From NCBI RefSeq assembly GCF_963422355.1, contig NC_085089.1, positions 1,050,001 through 1,114,000 on the forward strand: a DNA stretch of 64,000 nt, given 5' to 3'. This stretch comes from Corticium candelabrum. Its lineage: Eukaryota; Porifera; Homoscleromorpha; Homosclerophorida; Plakinidae. This document shows positions 37,531-49,112 of the stretch, one piece after another. Positions within the stretch are counted from its first letter, which is position 1. Each line of letters starts with the position of its first letter. The translations under genes were made by a program, and so were the position numbers. Below the pieces are notes generated by a model. The model did not search any database, was not told the origin of the DNA, and saw nothing but the letters and a program-made list of their open reading frames with translations.

Positions 37531-38391
37531 ATGTCCGGTGAACGCGTGAAAGAACTCCTTCTGTTTCTGGAAAGGGATACCGTGCCTTCTAATGCTTGGA
37601 AAATTTTGGAGGAACTCGGGAGCTTTGATAGGTATGGAAGACCACTACCTAGTTGTGCAGACATCTTTGAAGTTGATGAAGTAGGACGAGCTCTGTATCC
37701 ACGTGACGCTGATCCAGGTCTTCTACCTCTCAGAGTGTACGGAGACGGGAACTGTCTCTTTCGGTCTGCTTCGCTGCTCTTTTACAGTGATGAAAACAGA
37801 CATCTTGATCTCCGCTTACGAACAGCAGCAGAACTATGTATGAACAGTCGTCACTACGCTCAAGCTACCGTTCAACGCGCTAGTAGCAGGTGCGCTACTT
37901 TTTTGTCGGCAACAGCGCTTTTGTCCTCTACTCTGCAAAGAAACACTAGTCTCGTCTTTTCCAAGGCTTTGGAGTCCTGCTCTTCGCTTCAAGATGCCTA
38001 CTTTGAAGTAATGCAAGAAGAGATCAGGAATACTTGCAGCTCAGGCTGGTATTCATCAGTCTTACACATACTTGGTTTATCTACAACTGTTGGGACTACA
38101 ATCAATTTGATTTATCCCATGTACAATGAGGGCATCTCGCCATTTGTTCACACAATCATTAATCCGATGGATGTGGAGAGTGGTAGTGATGCTTCAATCA
38201 ACATCATGTGGTCTCGACAAGCAGAAAGAATACCATTAGTGCTTGGTTTGAACCAAACCACTTTGTGCCCCTACTTTCTAGTGCAGCAGAACCTTCTAAA
38301 ACAATTTCTGCTCTCAAGTTCAAGATTCAAGATTTCTTCTCGTCTTCAATTGCTAGTAGACGTCCTGCAAACACAACAGGACATTCTTTAG
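37531..38391 (+). pseudogene. OTU-like cysteine protease encoded in the hAT element
   Basis: 286-residue frame from ATG at 37531. Residues about 66-80 read RVYGDGNCLFRSASL, matching the OTU catalytic Asp-Gly-x-Cys motif. Towards the end the matching frame switches: FEPNHFVPLL, the expected catalytic-His motif of OTU domains, lies in the other plus frame at about 38245-38280, so a frameshift occurred near 38210. OTU proteins remove ubiquitin. Here it is probably a transposon accessory protein rather than a host gene. Confidence 0.7.
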
Positions 38392-38702
38392 AAAGAACAG
38401 AGACGGTCCACTCTGACAGTGGAAGTGCTGTCACAATCAGAAAATTCACAGAAGCGACTTGCTGTAAATGATACTGTTCAATACAAAACGTGCAGTCCTA
38501 TTGCCTTTCTAAAAGGTAGTTTAAAATCACCCATGACTGATCTAAGTGCAACTGCAATTTGTGAAGATAAAGGTAGTACCCAATAGTCACGTTTTAGAGG
38601 AGATGTCTAATTATTTGATTTTTACAGCTGTCTTTGATCTCGGCGACATAGTTCATTGTCGAACAGCTTTCACATCTCAATAGAAGTGACATATTCTGCT
38701 AC

Positions 38703-40948
38703 TTGAAGCATCACACGATACCGGAACAAAAACACATGATAACACAGCAGGTGGTGAAGGGTACAGAAAAAGGAAGAAAACCTTGGCATTCCAAAGGTCG
38801 TTGGTTAGATAAATTTTCATGGCTGGCATACAGCTCAAGTGCAAGGTGCGGTCTGTGCAAGTTTTGTATCCTATTTCCACCTTCAGGACGACAGAGTGGG
38901 ACCTTCGTTAGCAAACCATTTCAGAATCTGCAAAAGCATGTGGTGTCAATGGAAAGCTGCAGACCCATGAGAGTTTGCAGTATCATCGTGATGCTGCCAC
39001 TCGAGCTCAAGCCTTTATTTTGACATACCACAATCCTGAGCAAAAGATTCAACACCATGAATCACAGCAGGCAAGAGAGAATTATGAAGGAATTTTTCAA
39101 GTCTTGTCTGTCATCATAAAAGCCATTTTGTATTGCGGGAGGCAAAACATCGCTCTGCGGGGTCACCGTGATGACTGGACATCTACCTCTTCAAATAAGG
39201 GTAACTTTATAGAGCTACTGAAACTCTTTGGAGAGTTTGATGAGGGCCTTCGCATACACCTAGAGAGTGGAAGGAAAAATGCAATGTACACTTTAAAAAC
39301 AGTTCAGAATCAAGTCATTGCAATCATTGCTGATATGATACGTGAAGAGGTCACAACACATATCAAGGGAGATAATGCTTCTTCTCTATAATTGCTGATG
39401 AAGTTACGGAAAAGCATTCTAACAGGGAGATCATGTCTCTATGCCTACGGTTTGTAGCACCGAACAACGACAAGCCTGTAATCAAAGAGGTATTCTTCGA
39501 CTTATGCTATCTGACAAGAACAACAGGAGTCGCTATTGCTGCTGCTATAAAAGAAAGTCTCAAGACTCACGGTGTCGACATCCAAAAAGCCAGAGGGCAA
39601 GCATATGACAGTGCAGCAGCTATGTCATCGGATAAGGCTGGTGTTGCAGCTCGAATTCGTGATGTGGCACCGATGGCAGTGTATACTCACCGCAACAGCC
39701 AAATTTTGAACCTGAGTATTGCAGCAAGTTGCAAACTTCCGGAGATTATGAACACGATAGATTCCATCAACTCTTTGTTTCTCTTTTTCAACTCATCGCC
39801 CAAAAGGCAGAAATTCATGGAATTGGTGCTGGATGTTGAGAGCGCCCAGACGAGGAAACGACATATAGAAGGACTTTGCAAGACTCGCTGGGTTGAGAGA
39901 CACACCTGTTTTGAAACATTCCAAGAAATCTATGAGTAAGTTTTGTATCTCTCTGGAGGCTATGTCTTGGCCTCATCTTCATCCTCAACTAGAGTTGGTA
40001 ACACCCTCGGATTTAACGAGTGAAAAGTGGAACTGGCAAAGGGATAGAGAGACCACAGTCAAGGCGCAGGGATTGCTTGCTTCGCTGCAGAAGCCAGAGT
40101 TTATAATGGTCTTTGTTGTTGTGAAGAACTGCCTCCAATTGTTAAGAGGAATGACAGCCAAATTGCAAAAGAAGGATATCGACATTGTTTCAGCATATAA
40201 TGTGATTGACGACACAAAGAAAAAGATCACTGATCTTAGAGCGAACATCGGCAGGGAGCACGCCGACTGGTACAACGAAGCACAACAAATGGCAAAGAAA
40301 GTGGGGGAAGATATCACCATGCCACGTATCACTACAAGGAACGTTTACCGGGCCAACGTGGCAAGTACTTCTACTAGCGACTACTATCAAGTCAACTACA
40401 CTACAAAGTTTGTAGACCACCTGCACGGTGAATTTGGCACCAGCTTTAGCAATGACCACCAAGTCGGAGAGAAATTGCTTCGCATACTGCCATCCTACAT
40501 ATATACCCAACCATGGGCTGATTTGGACCAAGTCATTCATGATTTGGCGTTGTGGGAAGGTGATCTGTCACACCCTGCCTCTCTGAAGAATGAAATCCGG
40601 GACTGGTTTAAACTATGGAGTGACTGTGAGGCAACTGGTCGCGAGACTGTACCTACTAATTTGCTGGATGCACTCTGTCAGTGTGATCCAGATGTCTTCC
40701 CCTCCATCCATCGACTTTTGACAATTGGCTGCACACTGCCTATCACTAGCTGTGCGGCCGAAAGGTCCTTCTCTGTTTTAAGACGTACTATGAATTACAT
40801 GCAGTCGACAATGGGTAGAGACAGACTTACTGGACTTATTCTTATGCACATGCATAGGAATATTGACATCGATCCAAGAAAAGTAGTTTCACGTTTCATT
40901 AAGGACCATTCCACCAGAATGTTTACTAGTTCTGTCTTGTTTGATTAG
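38703..40948 (+). pseudogene. hAT transposase, frame-broken (DUF4371/ZMYM1-like type)
   Basis: Segments in order: KGRWLDKFSWLAY and CKFCILFPP (TTF-type zinc finger, 38703-39023); RGHRDDW and VQNQVIAIIADMI (38975-39391); SIIADEVTE with the first acidic residue and GQAYDSAAAMSS (about 39390-39939); CKTRWVERH; then PITSCAAERSFSVLRR and LTGLILMHMHRNI (hAT dimerisation region, ending 40948). At least three frame changes separate them. The family integrates by cut and paste. Confidence 0.85.
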
Positions 40949-41200
40949 GTTACTATTTATCTAAAACTATTTCGTTCGTATATCGTATCTTCAATTTTCA
41001 TCAGCAAGAATGTTTAAAAGTTCTTTGTTGTTAGACTAGCTAAAAGATTTCATTAATGTGTGTAATGATAATTAATAAGAGGATTGAATATGTCGTAGTC
41101 TACATCGTCTTGAAGAGAATAAAATGTGCTGCACTTGGATCCACGCCTACTCCCGACTTTGTAAGACCCCCTCGTTTACAAAATGCTGCATCCGCCTCTG

Positions 41201-41257
41201 ATGGCTGATGCTATAATTGACTGCTACGTTACGTTCTTACATGTATACAATCGCCTT

Positions 41258-41295
<38 letters not shown>

Positions 41296-42566
41296 AAAAT
41301 AAAAATTATTAGTTGTCAAATGCAACAGTATGGTTGATAACAAAGAAGCCTCGCGAACGGTTTCGTTGTACGTCAACCTTTGCTCCAAGCACTGATGCAA
41401 GCATTTATGGGTATTGACCGTCTTACCTGTGTTGTAGATAATCAATGCAGACTAACAATTCAGCGGTATTCAAGACAGAGGTATATAACAAAATCTGGTA
41501 AAGTGCTTAATTAAAGAGAAGATGGAACGTCGCGATTCTACATTCGTTTGTCTGCAAGATCCTCACAGTTACAGGTTAGTAGGGTAGAGAGATCTAGATC
41601 GCTGCAAATAATTCAATTTTTAAGTTTTAAGTCTGTCTTCATCCATCCATCACTACATTCATATCTCTTATTCGTGTCTTAGCTAGTCCGCCTTTCACAC
41701 TGCCGATCGTCAAGCAGAAAGTGTAGAAAAGCATACAAAACGGAATCTGTTGTCCTGCAACCGTATGAAGCCAACAAGATAGGCTGTAGGTTCTAGTAGC
41801 GTCTGCGTGACTTTCCACGTAATCTTTGCACCATGCACATGCATGCACAGCAGATCAAGACTTCGTTATTCAACATAAATGTTTGCATCATGCAACACGG
41901 TGTAAGCACACTAATGACGTGTAAGTGCCGTTTCTAGATGGCATTGCATGCAATTAAATTTTCCGGGTTCACGAGGGATGGGAAACATTCCCAATATAGC
42001 AGAGAAACGTAAAGCGAGAGAAATACCAACTAATCGAAGGAATGTTGAAGTTTTGTTTAACAGTTGACGAATTACTAGACTAAGAGCGCAAATCACGTAC
42101 ATTGTTCTCTTAGTTTTAGCCAAAAATTAACGTTTGCTCATAAGTAAAGAGTGCATGTTCAGACCACTAGAGATAGAATTTGTTTGACTAGTAGACACGA
42201 GCATTTAGCTAGTGCCGTTTGTTTTAGTAAACTGCTAAATTAGGAATGCTAATCGTTGTTTGTTGATGGAATAGTACCGCTAATCAATTATAATAATCGG
42301 CATTAATGATAGCGCAACTACACACATAAATTTGATAAGTTTCATTGACGTCTTACAAAGACCTGCGGACAAAAGCATATCAATCGATTTGTCGCATACG
42401 TCTCGTCATGGTCTATTATTATTTTAGAGAACACGAAAGAGAAAGATTCTAACTCTAGACAAGTAATTGAGAAATGAGGTCACATGATGTGTAAAGCACG
42501 ATTGCTGACAAACAAGAGAATGCTAGCTACACGTGATCCATTAATTAATCAATTAGTAGAAGTTCA
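41201..42566. other. Non-coding: A4 upstream region
   Basis: Continues unit 4 after the hAT element. Matches 3060-4430 with small differences and has (AT)n at 41261-41291. No gene supported. Confidence 0.55.
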
Positions 42567-42777
42567 AGAATTCCCACACAATCCCACTAAACAATATATA
42601 AGATACAGTCGACGTGATGTTAGTGTGTCAGAACGGCAAGCGTCAATTGCAACTTCGTTGTTTGTGAATTTGAAGCAACAATACTCTACATCAGTCGAGG
42701 TGATCAGAGTCGCAACGGTGTATACTTCATCATCGTTTAATTTAACTAATTGTGATTTTCATTTCTAAGCAAAGAAA
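42567..42777 (+). promoter_or_regulatory. A4 promoter and 5'-UTR region
   Basis: AAGAATTCCCA, TATATAAG and GTGTCAGAACGG retained at A1 spacing. The 3' acceptor CATTTCTAG is changed to CATTTCTAA, so the 5'-UTR intron may no longer be spliced. This agrees with the broken coding frame downstream. Confidence 0.6.
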
Positions 42778-43301
42778 ATGCAAGCCATTACAATTGTGTT
42801 GTCTACTCTATATCTATGTATACTTGTCATACCAGTCACGTCTTCTGCAAATTCTTGTATTCGTTCTGTCGATCAACAAGAAGACACTTTCTGTTGTGAA
42901 CGCGTCTCGTCTCTCGTCTTGTCAGTCCGGCCAAACCAGGATCAATGTTTTACTCTCATTACTGTGGAGAGAGTCGACACATCGACGGCACTAGAAGTAG
43001 TGGTCTTGTTCGCGTCAATGATTGTTACGAAGGAATATATCCGAGCATGTGCGATTACAATCCCAACCGAATTCCATCCAAAATACAGATGAAGGACTAC
43101 GGAAAATGTGGATCAAACGACAATCGAAGTCGTAGACTAGCGAGATGTATTAAGTACATCAACGGAAAGGCAGTGCGCGGACATTGGCAGCCAATGGCGA
43201 TGAATATATCTCTACCATTCAAAACGTCGACTAGTAAGACTTATCAACTCATGACTCAGAAGACCTCTTATGCCTGTGATTGTCATACTACAAGAAAATG
43301 A
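42778..43301 (+). pseudogene. IL-17-like type A pseudogene (A4)
   Basis: Starts with the type A signal peptide. A one-base deletion near 42890 moves the reading frame until a stop at about 43092. The original frame resumes from 42945 and runs to the normal stop. It also has Cys108 changed to Tyr (DYGKC) and carries the same TGTGAACGCG variant that creates the TGA in A2. The C-terminal part (GHWQP, NISLPF, ACDC) is intact. Confidence 0.85.
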
Positions 43302-43756
43302 CTCATGCATGCAGGCTAAGACAACGTAAAGTCGATGACAGTTAACTGCGGGCACGTCTATGATAAAGTAGCAGTAGAATACAAATATTGCACGAGGATA
43401 TTTTTATGTGCATTCAATCTACATATATTTTTGAGTAATCTATGATTACAAATTGGTTGATAATTAAATGACTACATGCATACGCGTACTTATTAAAATG
43501 ATTTAGTATTTCAGTTCGTCTTTACGCGGCAAATGAGCGTGTAGTATCTAAGAGGTACACTCTACATGCAAGTGACACACATCTTCACCCTTCAAGCTTC
43601 AACAGCCCATCTATACCGATGATGGCACTAAACAGAAAAAGCATTTATCAGCAAAGAAGAATATTCTGTCTTAGATAATGATTGACATTTTACATTAATT
43701 AATGGTTCTTAGTTTATGACCTGAAATACTTACACACACACACACACACACACACA

Positions 43757-43787
<31 letters not shown>

Positions 43788-43930
43788 GTGTGCGCGCGCA
43801 CGGACGGGCATGTACGTACGTGCAATGGATAGATACAACTCTTTTCGTTTAGTCGTTTTATTTCGACAAAAATATTAGCTAGATCACGTTGCTACAGCGC
43901 AATATTTCAAGCGTTTACAACTAGATACAG

Positions 43931-43975
<45 letters not shown>

Positions 43976-45241
43976 ATTCTGTTGTGTACACAGTCTGATG
44001 TCAACATATATGTGCACGTTGATGATCACAAACGAGTAGCGTTTGCCAGATAACGCCGGGAATGTCATGCGTGCATTTGTAATCTGTTGCAGCAGTATAG
44101 ATATACTAACATGCATATTTATTCATATCAAACTATATACTTTGCTAGAAAATTGACAAAATTGTTATTATCTATAGTTATGTACAAAATGATTGGTAAA
44201 GTCTGCATGTAAGTTGTAACTGCGGTATATTTATTGAAATTATGTATCTAATTAGAGATAATACCGTAGAACTCTAGAGAATATAAATAATATAATCCAA
44301 TTTGAAGGTATACTAATAGATGATCTGTGGCATGACAGCACTTACTGGTTCACTACACAGCGTATTAAAAAATTTAAAAATTCTGTTTACATCAAATTTT
44401 GAGAACAATTATTGCGTGAAAATTAGAGATTAATTAAAAAGCGTTACATCTGCGCTTTAGCGATATTTCTGAACATGCAGCGACTATAATAATTCTTAGT
44501 CAACAACCAGGCGTCTAGGGAGCAAAGGTGTAGCTGTACTTGACTTGTAACATTTTGTTTGTTCCACAGTGTTTCTGCACTGTGGTTCTGCAGTCTGACA
44601 GCTTGAATTTTTGATTGCAAAAGCACAACAGAAATTTGGCTCTTGACCGGAATTGGCGAAGAGGAATGTACATAATTTGTCTATGACAGCGTCTGTTTGT
44701 CGGACGAAGCGGCTAACCTGTAAGTACGCTCAGATTAATGTTTTGTCTTGGCTCTGGCGGTTCTGCATGGGGTCACCTCATTACGACCACCAAAATTGAA
44801 TTGCAGTTAGAGGGATAGCTGTGTAAATACGGTGCGTAGCCGTACTCCTCACCACGTGATGGGATTGTCAATGGTGTCAAATGCAAGAGCGTTTGTGCTT
44901 CTTGCCTCAGCTGTCTTACACTGTACACATGTCTTAGCGCCGTGTGGTGTGCACATGTACACCAGCCGAGGGTTTAGCACTTTACAGAGCTTCTCTCTAT
45001 TCATTAATTAATTGATGATGTTTTTTTGTAAGTTAATTAATGTGTATACATGTATATAAACGCAACAATGTTATAGCTTCATAAAACAAAACATTTACAA
45101 ACATTTAATGTTGTCGTCATATACCATACTATAGTATGGTATGGCAATTATTGAACAATGTGTTCAGTGTGCATCCATGCCTATACAGACTCAATATATA
45201 ATATAGTAGCAAGTTATAATACATGAGTTACACAGTTTCGA
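43302..45241. other. Non-coding: A4-B5 intergenic region
   Basis: Contains a CA tract with CACG variants (about 43733-43793), (AT)n at 43931-43973, the block shared with 6565-7180 and the B downstream block with its palindrome at 45121-45142. No gene. Confidence 0.55.
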
Positions 45242-45802
45242 TTATTCTGTGGTCTTGCAATCACAAGCATAAGAGATCTGTTGAGTCATGAGTTGATAAT
45301 CATTACTACTAGTCATCGATGTTTTGAATGGTAGAGATATCTTCATCGCGATTGGCTGCCAATGTCCGCGCACTGCCTTTCCGTTGATGTACTTAATACA
45401 TCTCGCTAGTCTACGACTTCGATTGTCGTTTGATCCACATTTTCCGCAGTCGGCCATCAGGATTTCGGATGGAATTCTGTTGGGATTGTAATCGCACATG
45501 CTCGGATATATTCCTTCATAGCAATCATTGACTCGGACGACACCAACTTCGTCACTTCTCTTCTCTCGTACAACACCACTGCTTGTAGCATTGTCAGCGT
45601 TGCGACGACTGCGACTCTCTCCACAATAATTGGAGTAAGATGTGCTTCCTGGCTGGGCTGGAGTAATAAGACGAGAGATGGGAGATATCGTTAATAGAAC
45701 GGTATTGTGTTGATTGTCAGAAGTGATACAAGAGTTTGCAGTAGACTTGATTGGTGTGACGAGCAGATATAGAATCGACAGCACAATTGCAGTTGCTTGC
45801 AT
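45242..45802 (-). CDS. IL-17-like secreted cystine-knot protein, type B (B5), with 13-residue insertion
   Basis: 186 residues. Same signal peptide, nine mature cysteines and core as B1. Between GESRS and KRSDEV it has extra residues including NADNATSSGVVREKR. This adds an N-A-T glycosylation site and turns the basic segment into a full R-E-K-R furin-type site. The SSGVVR part resembles type A RSSGLVR at the same place, so the segment may be ancestral or acquired by exchange with A. Intact and convergent with A4. Confidence 0.7.
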   Translation of the reverse strand: MQATAIVLSILYLLVTPIKSTANSCITSDNQHNTVLLTISPISRLITPAQPGSTSYSNYCGESRSRRNADNATSSGVVREKRSDEVGVVRVNDCYEGIYPSMCDYNPNRIPSEILMADCGKCGSNDNRSRRLARCIKYINGKAVRGHWQPIAMKISLPFKTSMTSSNDYQLMTQQISYACDCKTTE

Positions 45803-46066
45803 TTTCTAGTAAAAGACAACAGAAACGTTTCGTTAATTAACTAAATTTTAAAACCATATTGACTGCACTTCTTCACGTACCTCTGGATAGAATTCTGTAT
45901 CTTTAACGTATACGAACAATTCAGTTGACTCTTGTCGTTCTGACACGCTAGCAACACGTCTGCAGCATTTATAAGCGATTGTTTCTACGAAGGGAATCTT
46001 TTGGAAATTGTAAACCTGCAGGAAGCTGCAAACCTGTAGGAAATTGTAGACTTGTAGGAAATTCTA
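45803..46066 (-). promoter_or_regulatory. B5 promoter and 5'-UTR intron
   Basis: GGGAAT at 45992-45997, TATAAA at 45968-45973 and four 18-bp repeats at 46003-46066. Donor and acceptor as in B1. Confidence 0.65.
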
Positions 46067-47564
46067 ACGTAAATTACTTCTTGTGTCCTGTTTAGAACAC
46101 CGTGCGTGTGATGTCACATAGCACCACATAAAAGTACCTGTTTAGGAAAATCTTCTCCGTCCGCATACTCGAAACTTGGGACAATTTACAATAGGCCACG
46201 ATGGCATGTATGAATAAACGGAAAACAAATTTCTTACAGGAAAAATTAATAAAAATATTTAAGGTACGTTGAACGTTAACATTGCAGACAATACCATTAA
46301 TTATTACAATCCGAATACAAAGATCACTAATGAATTAGAACATTGTGAGATCGCAGTGTTAGTCAAACAAACTTGTGGTTTGTCTAGTTACTTATGACAC
46401 GATTGCACAAAAAACATTGCTTTAATTTAAACAGCACTACAGTATGTGTATTATGTATTTCTTGCCAATCCAGGCTTCCTTGTGTATATACTACCATTTG
46501 ATCTAAAAGCTTCCTGTTTTTACTGTTGACTTTAGCTGTTTACGTCTCAAGTTGAGGTTTACCTTTTCTCATCACTAGACCGGAAAATAGACTGAAGTGC
46601 AACCCAGAAAACAAACATTTAATTGAACATACAATCTATAAAAGACCATATCACCCAGACATACAATGTGTAGTATATGTTTATAGCAGTAACAACTAAT
46701 CCTTAACTGTATATTCGCTGGCTTCATGCGGTTGCAGGAGAACGACTTCCGCGTACGTTATTGGGTTTCTCTACTAGACTCTCTGATTGCCAATTGACAA
46801 TAGAAGAAGTGTATACTGCATGTATAAAGCAGAAGCTTCTCGATGCAGCCACACAGTGTCTGTTTCTTGTAAACGTATATAGACAGTCACTCATTCTTCA
46901 ACAGCGTGTGCATCTCTCTCTGACAGTCTAGCAACAGTGAAGTCGACAAAGTCAAACGATAGACGATCATGTGATTATTTGTATTATGTACGATTGAACG
47001 TTGTCTGTGCATAGTGTCTCACTTGTCTTTTAGATATACTTACTGCAGAAACATACTGTTACATTGTGAGTATTTGATCTTGTTCAAGAATGCTCGCGTT
47101 CATCTTCAACTTCAAAAACAAATTAATTAAAATGTCTATTCTATACGTACTTGCAGACATTCAATTGTGAGTAAAGTTTACCTTCATGTTGTTCGTCGTT
47201 CTCTAGCCGAGTCGATAGTCTTAGTCTTGTACTATACTTGCTAAAGTCTCCGGTTCTCTTGTACCCTATTCAACTTCGATAGATCATGCATCCAGAATAT
47301 ATACTACTGTATGTATACTATCTATATAGAAGGAGTATGGACGCATTCACGTTTCAGAAGCTTAGAGAGCGTACAATGAAAGTGTGACGCACTTTACTAA
47401 TAATTATTAAGTTAATAACAAAGCTCTACAACAGCCTGCATTTGACAATCGCTTTCAATTGATTCTAGTGTACTGTAAGGCAGATCATTCCACTCTAGCT
47501 ATGACTCGTATAGCTGTAATGTTGTTGCCTAATGCACTCTAGTGCATATTTATAGATCAAGACA

Positions 47565-47602
<38 letters not shown>

Positions 47603-48555
47603 CTAGTACAATAATTGTAGAATTATTTGTATACACTGTCGCATGCAGTTGCAGATTTCAAATGGTGTTGTACAGATAGTGTGCATTCGGTGGTATTTCC
47701 GCTTGCACTCTCTTCCCATAGATAGATACAATCATACAAAGCCTATTTTCTTCCCTAATGTTTCTCGTCAGGTTGCTAGTTGGCAAGTAAAACTTACCAT
47801 TAATAGTTTGTTTCATAATTATCAGTAATATAAAATAACTGTATGTATTTATTAGATAATTTCTTTATAGTTAAATCTCTGCTTTGTACGAGTTAAGCCA
47901 TGCGCTGCACTCAACGACAAAGCTCGTGACTTTTAATTTTATGGTTGACTCTTCGTGTGTAATTTGATATTAACTAAAAGTACATACAAAATGGTGAGTA
48001 ACAGAAATAATTAGGACTTACATTGCTATACAGGAAATTGCAGTATTAATAATGTACGTCTTCTAGTCAATTGCGTCTAGGCAGGAACTGCAAGTTTGCA
48101 TGTAGTCAACATGCAACTTGAGACTGTTGTTACGGAAAACGGACAAACTCTCGAGAAGAAACACGGAAATTTACCTAAGAGCAAGCTGGATTACCCTCCT
48201 TTTTTTGATTTTTAGGGATATTCACTTGTACGTCATATACAACTGCGAGTGCTGGACGAAGCTATCAATTGGTTGGTCTAGCTTGGTTTCATGGTTTACT
48301 TAATTAAGTAGAGAGAGAGACGAGATGAATAATTTTTTTACTTGAACAATCCGATGGCCTCTCGTTGCGCGAAGGGAACGTCAAGCAACGTAAAAAAATA
48401 AAAAAACTGCAAGCGCGGTGTTTAGCTTTAGTACGCGTCAACGGAAGTCGAAAACGAGGAGGGGCTGGCTGGCTGCGCGCGAGTCGTACTTGTACACGTG
48501 TACCTCGCGTGCGCGTCATCAAAATGCGGCATTCATTGATGACGCGAGATTAACA
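46067..48555. other. Non-coding: B5 upstream spacer, right array edge and unique flank
   Basis: 46067-48217 repeats the spacer of units 2 and 3, including an (AT)n at 47571-47601. At 48217 the match ends. 48218-48555 is unique and GC-richer, with no gene I can support. Confidence 0.55.
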
Positions 48556-49110
48556 TAGCCTCGCCCAAGACGCAGTGTGGATTGCAGCCCCGAATGCGCT
48601 TCCATCACCACTGTGTTAGTCTGGTACCGCCCCTTGCGGTCAGCGCTAGTCATTTTCCTAGTGACATGATTATGGTCAGTTACAAGTATACTTTGTCGGC
48701 ATAGTAGATTACAGGAAACGACTGTCGCTTGAAATCTTCGCTAATTTGAGTGCAGTACGTGCAGCAGTCCAATGCATTGCAGTAGAGGCATATGACGCAT
48801 TGCAGCTTCAACTGGGAACCTGTGTACGCGTTCAAAGGCGTATGATGCACTGCAAGTGCCATTTCACCGGCTGCAATCTCTTACTAACGCTTGACAGCGG
48901 CCTAAAATCGCAATTTCGACACGTACAGAGGCTAGAACAACGTCAAAGTCCAATCGAAAGCTCAGTTCCTAGCTAATAACATTAGTATGACACGCGCTGA
49001 AGAATTTCATTACATATTTACTCCCCCCAGGAAGGCGGTACCGGACCAGACGTAGTGGTGATGGAAGTGCATCCGGGGCTGCAATCCACACTGCGACTGG
49101 GGCGAGGCTA
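48556..49110. mobile_element. MITE with TAGCCTCGCCC ends, directly upstream of the BtaA-like gene
   Basis: About 75-80 bp inverted ends: TAGCCTCGCCCAAGACGCAG at 48556 and the complementary ...GGGCGAGGCTA ending at 49110, with an internal TGGATTGCAGCCCCG stretch on both sides. Length 555 bp, non-coding. Its right end is two bases from the ATG at 49113. A 117-bp relative is at 58076-58192. Confidence 0.8.
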
Positions 49111-49112
49111 GC

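Larger units (their letters stand above)
37313..41200 (+). mobile_element. hAT-superfamily DNA transposon with an OTU-protease ORF
   Basis: Perfect 11-bp inverted ends CAGAGGCGGAT ... ATCCGCCTCTG interrupt the unit sequence AGAACTGGC / GGCTGATGC seen at 3053-3063. G-rich subterminal repeats GGGGGTCC follow the left end, with ACCCCC near the right. The target duplication is ambiguous (TGGC visible, not a clear 8 bp). Encodes an OTU-like ORF and a hAT transposase, both with frame breaks, so it is inactive. Confidence 0.8.
36131..48217 (+). repeat. Array unit 4 (hAT insertion, A4, B5)
   Basis: Rightmost unit. It starts at the same junction as unit 3, is interrupted by a hAT element (37313-41200), then has decayed A4 (plus), a CA tract and intact B5 (minus). 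The array ends at GATTTTTAGGGA (about 48217), the same point at which the spacer is joined to the next unit at 21424 and 36131. Single-copy DNA follows. Confidence 0.75.
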
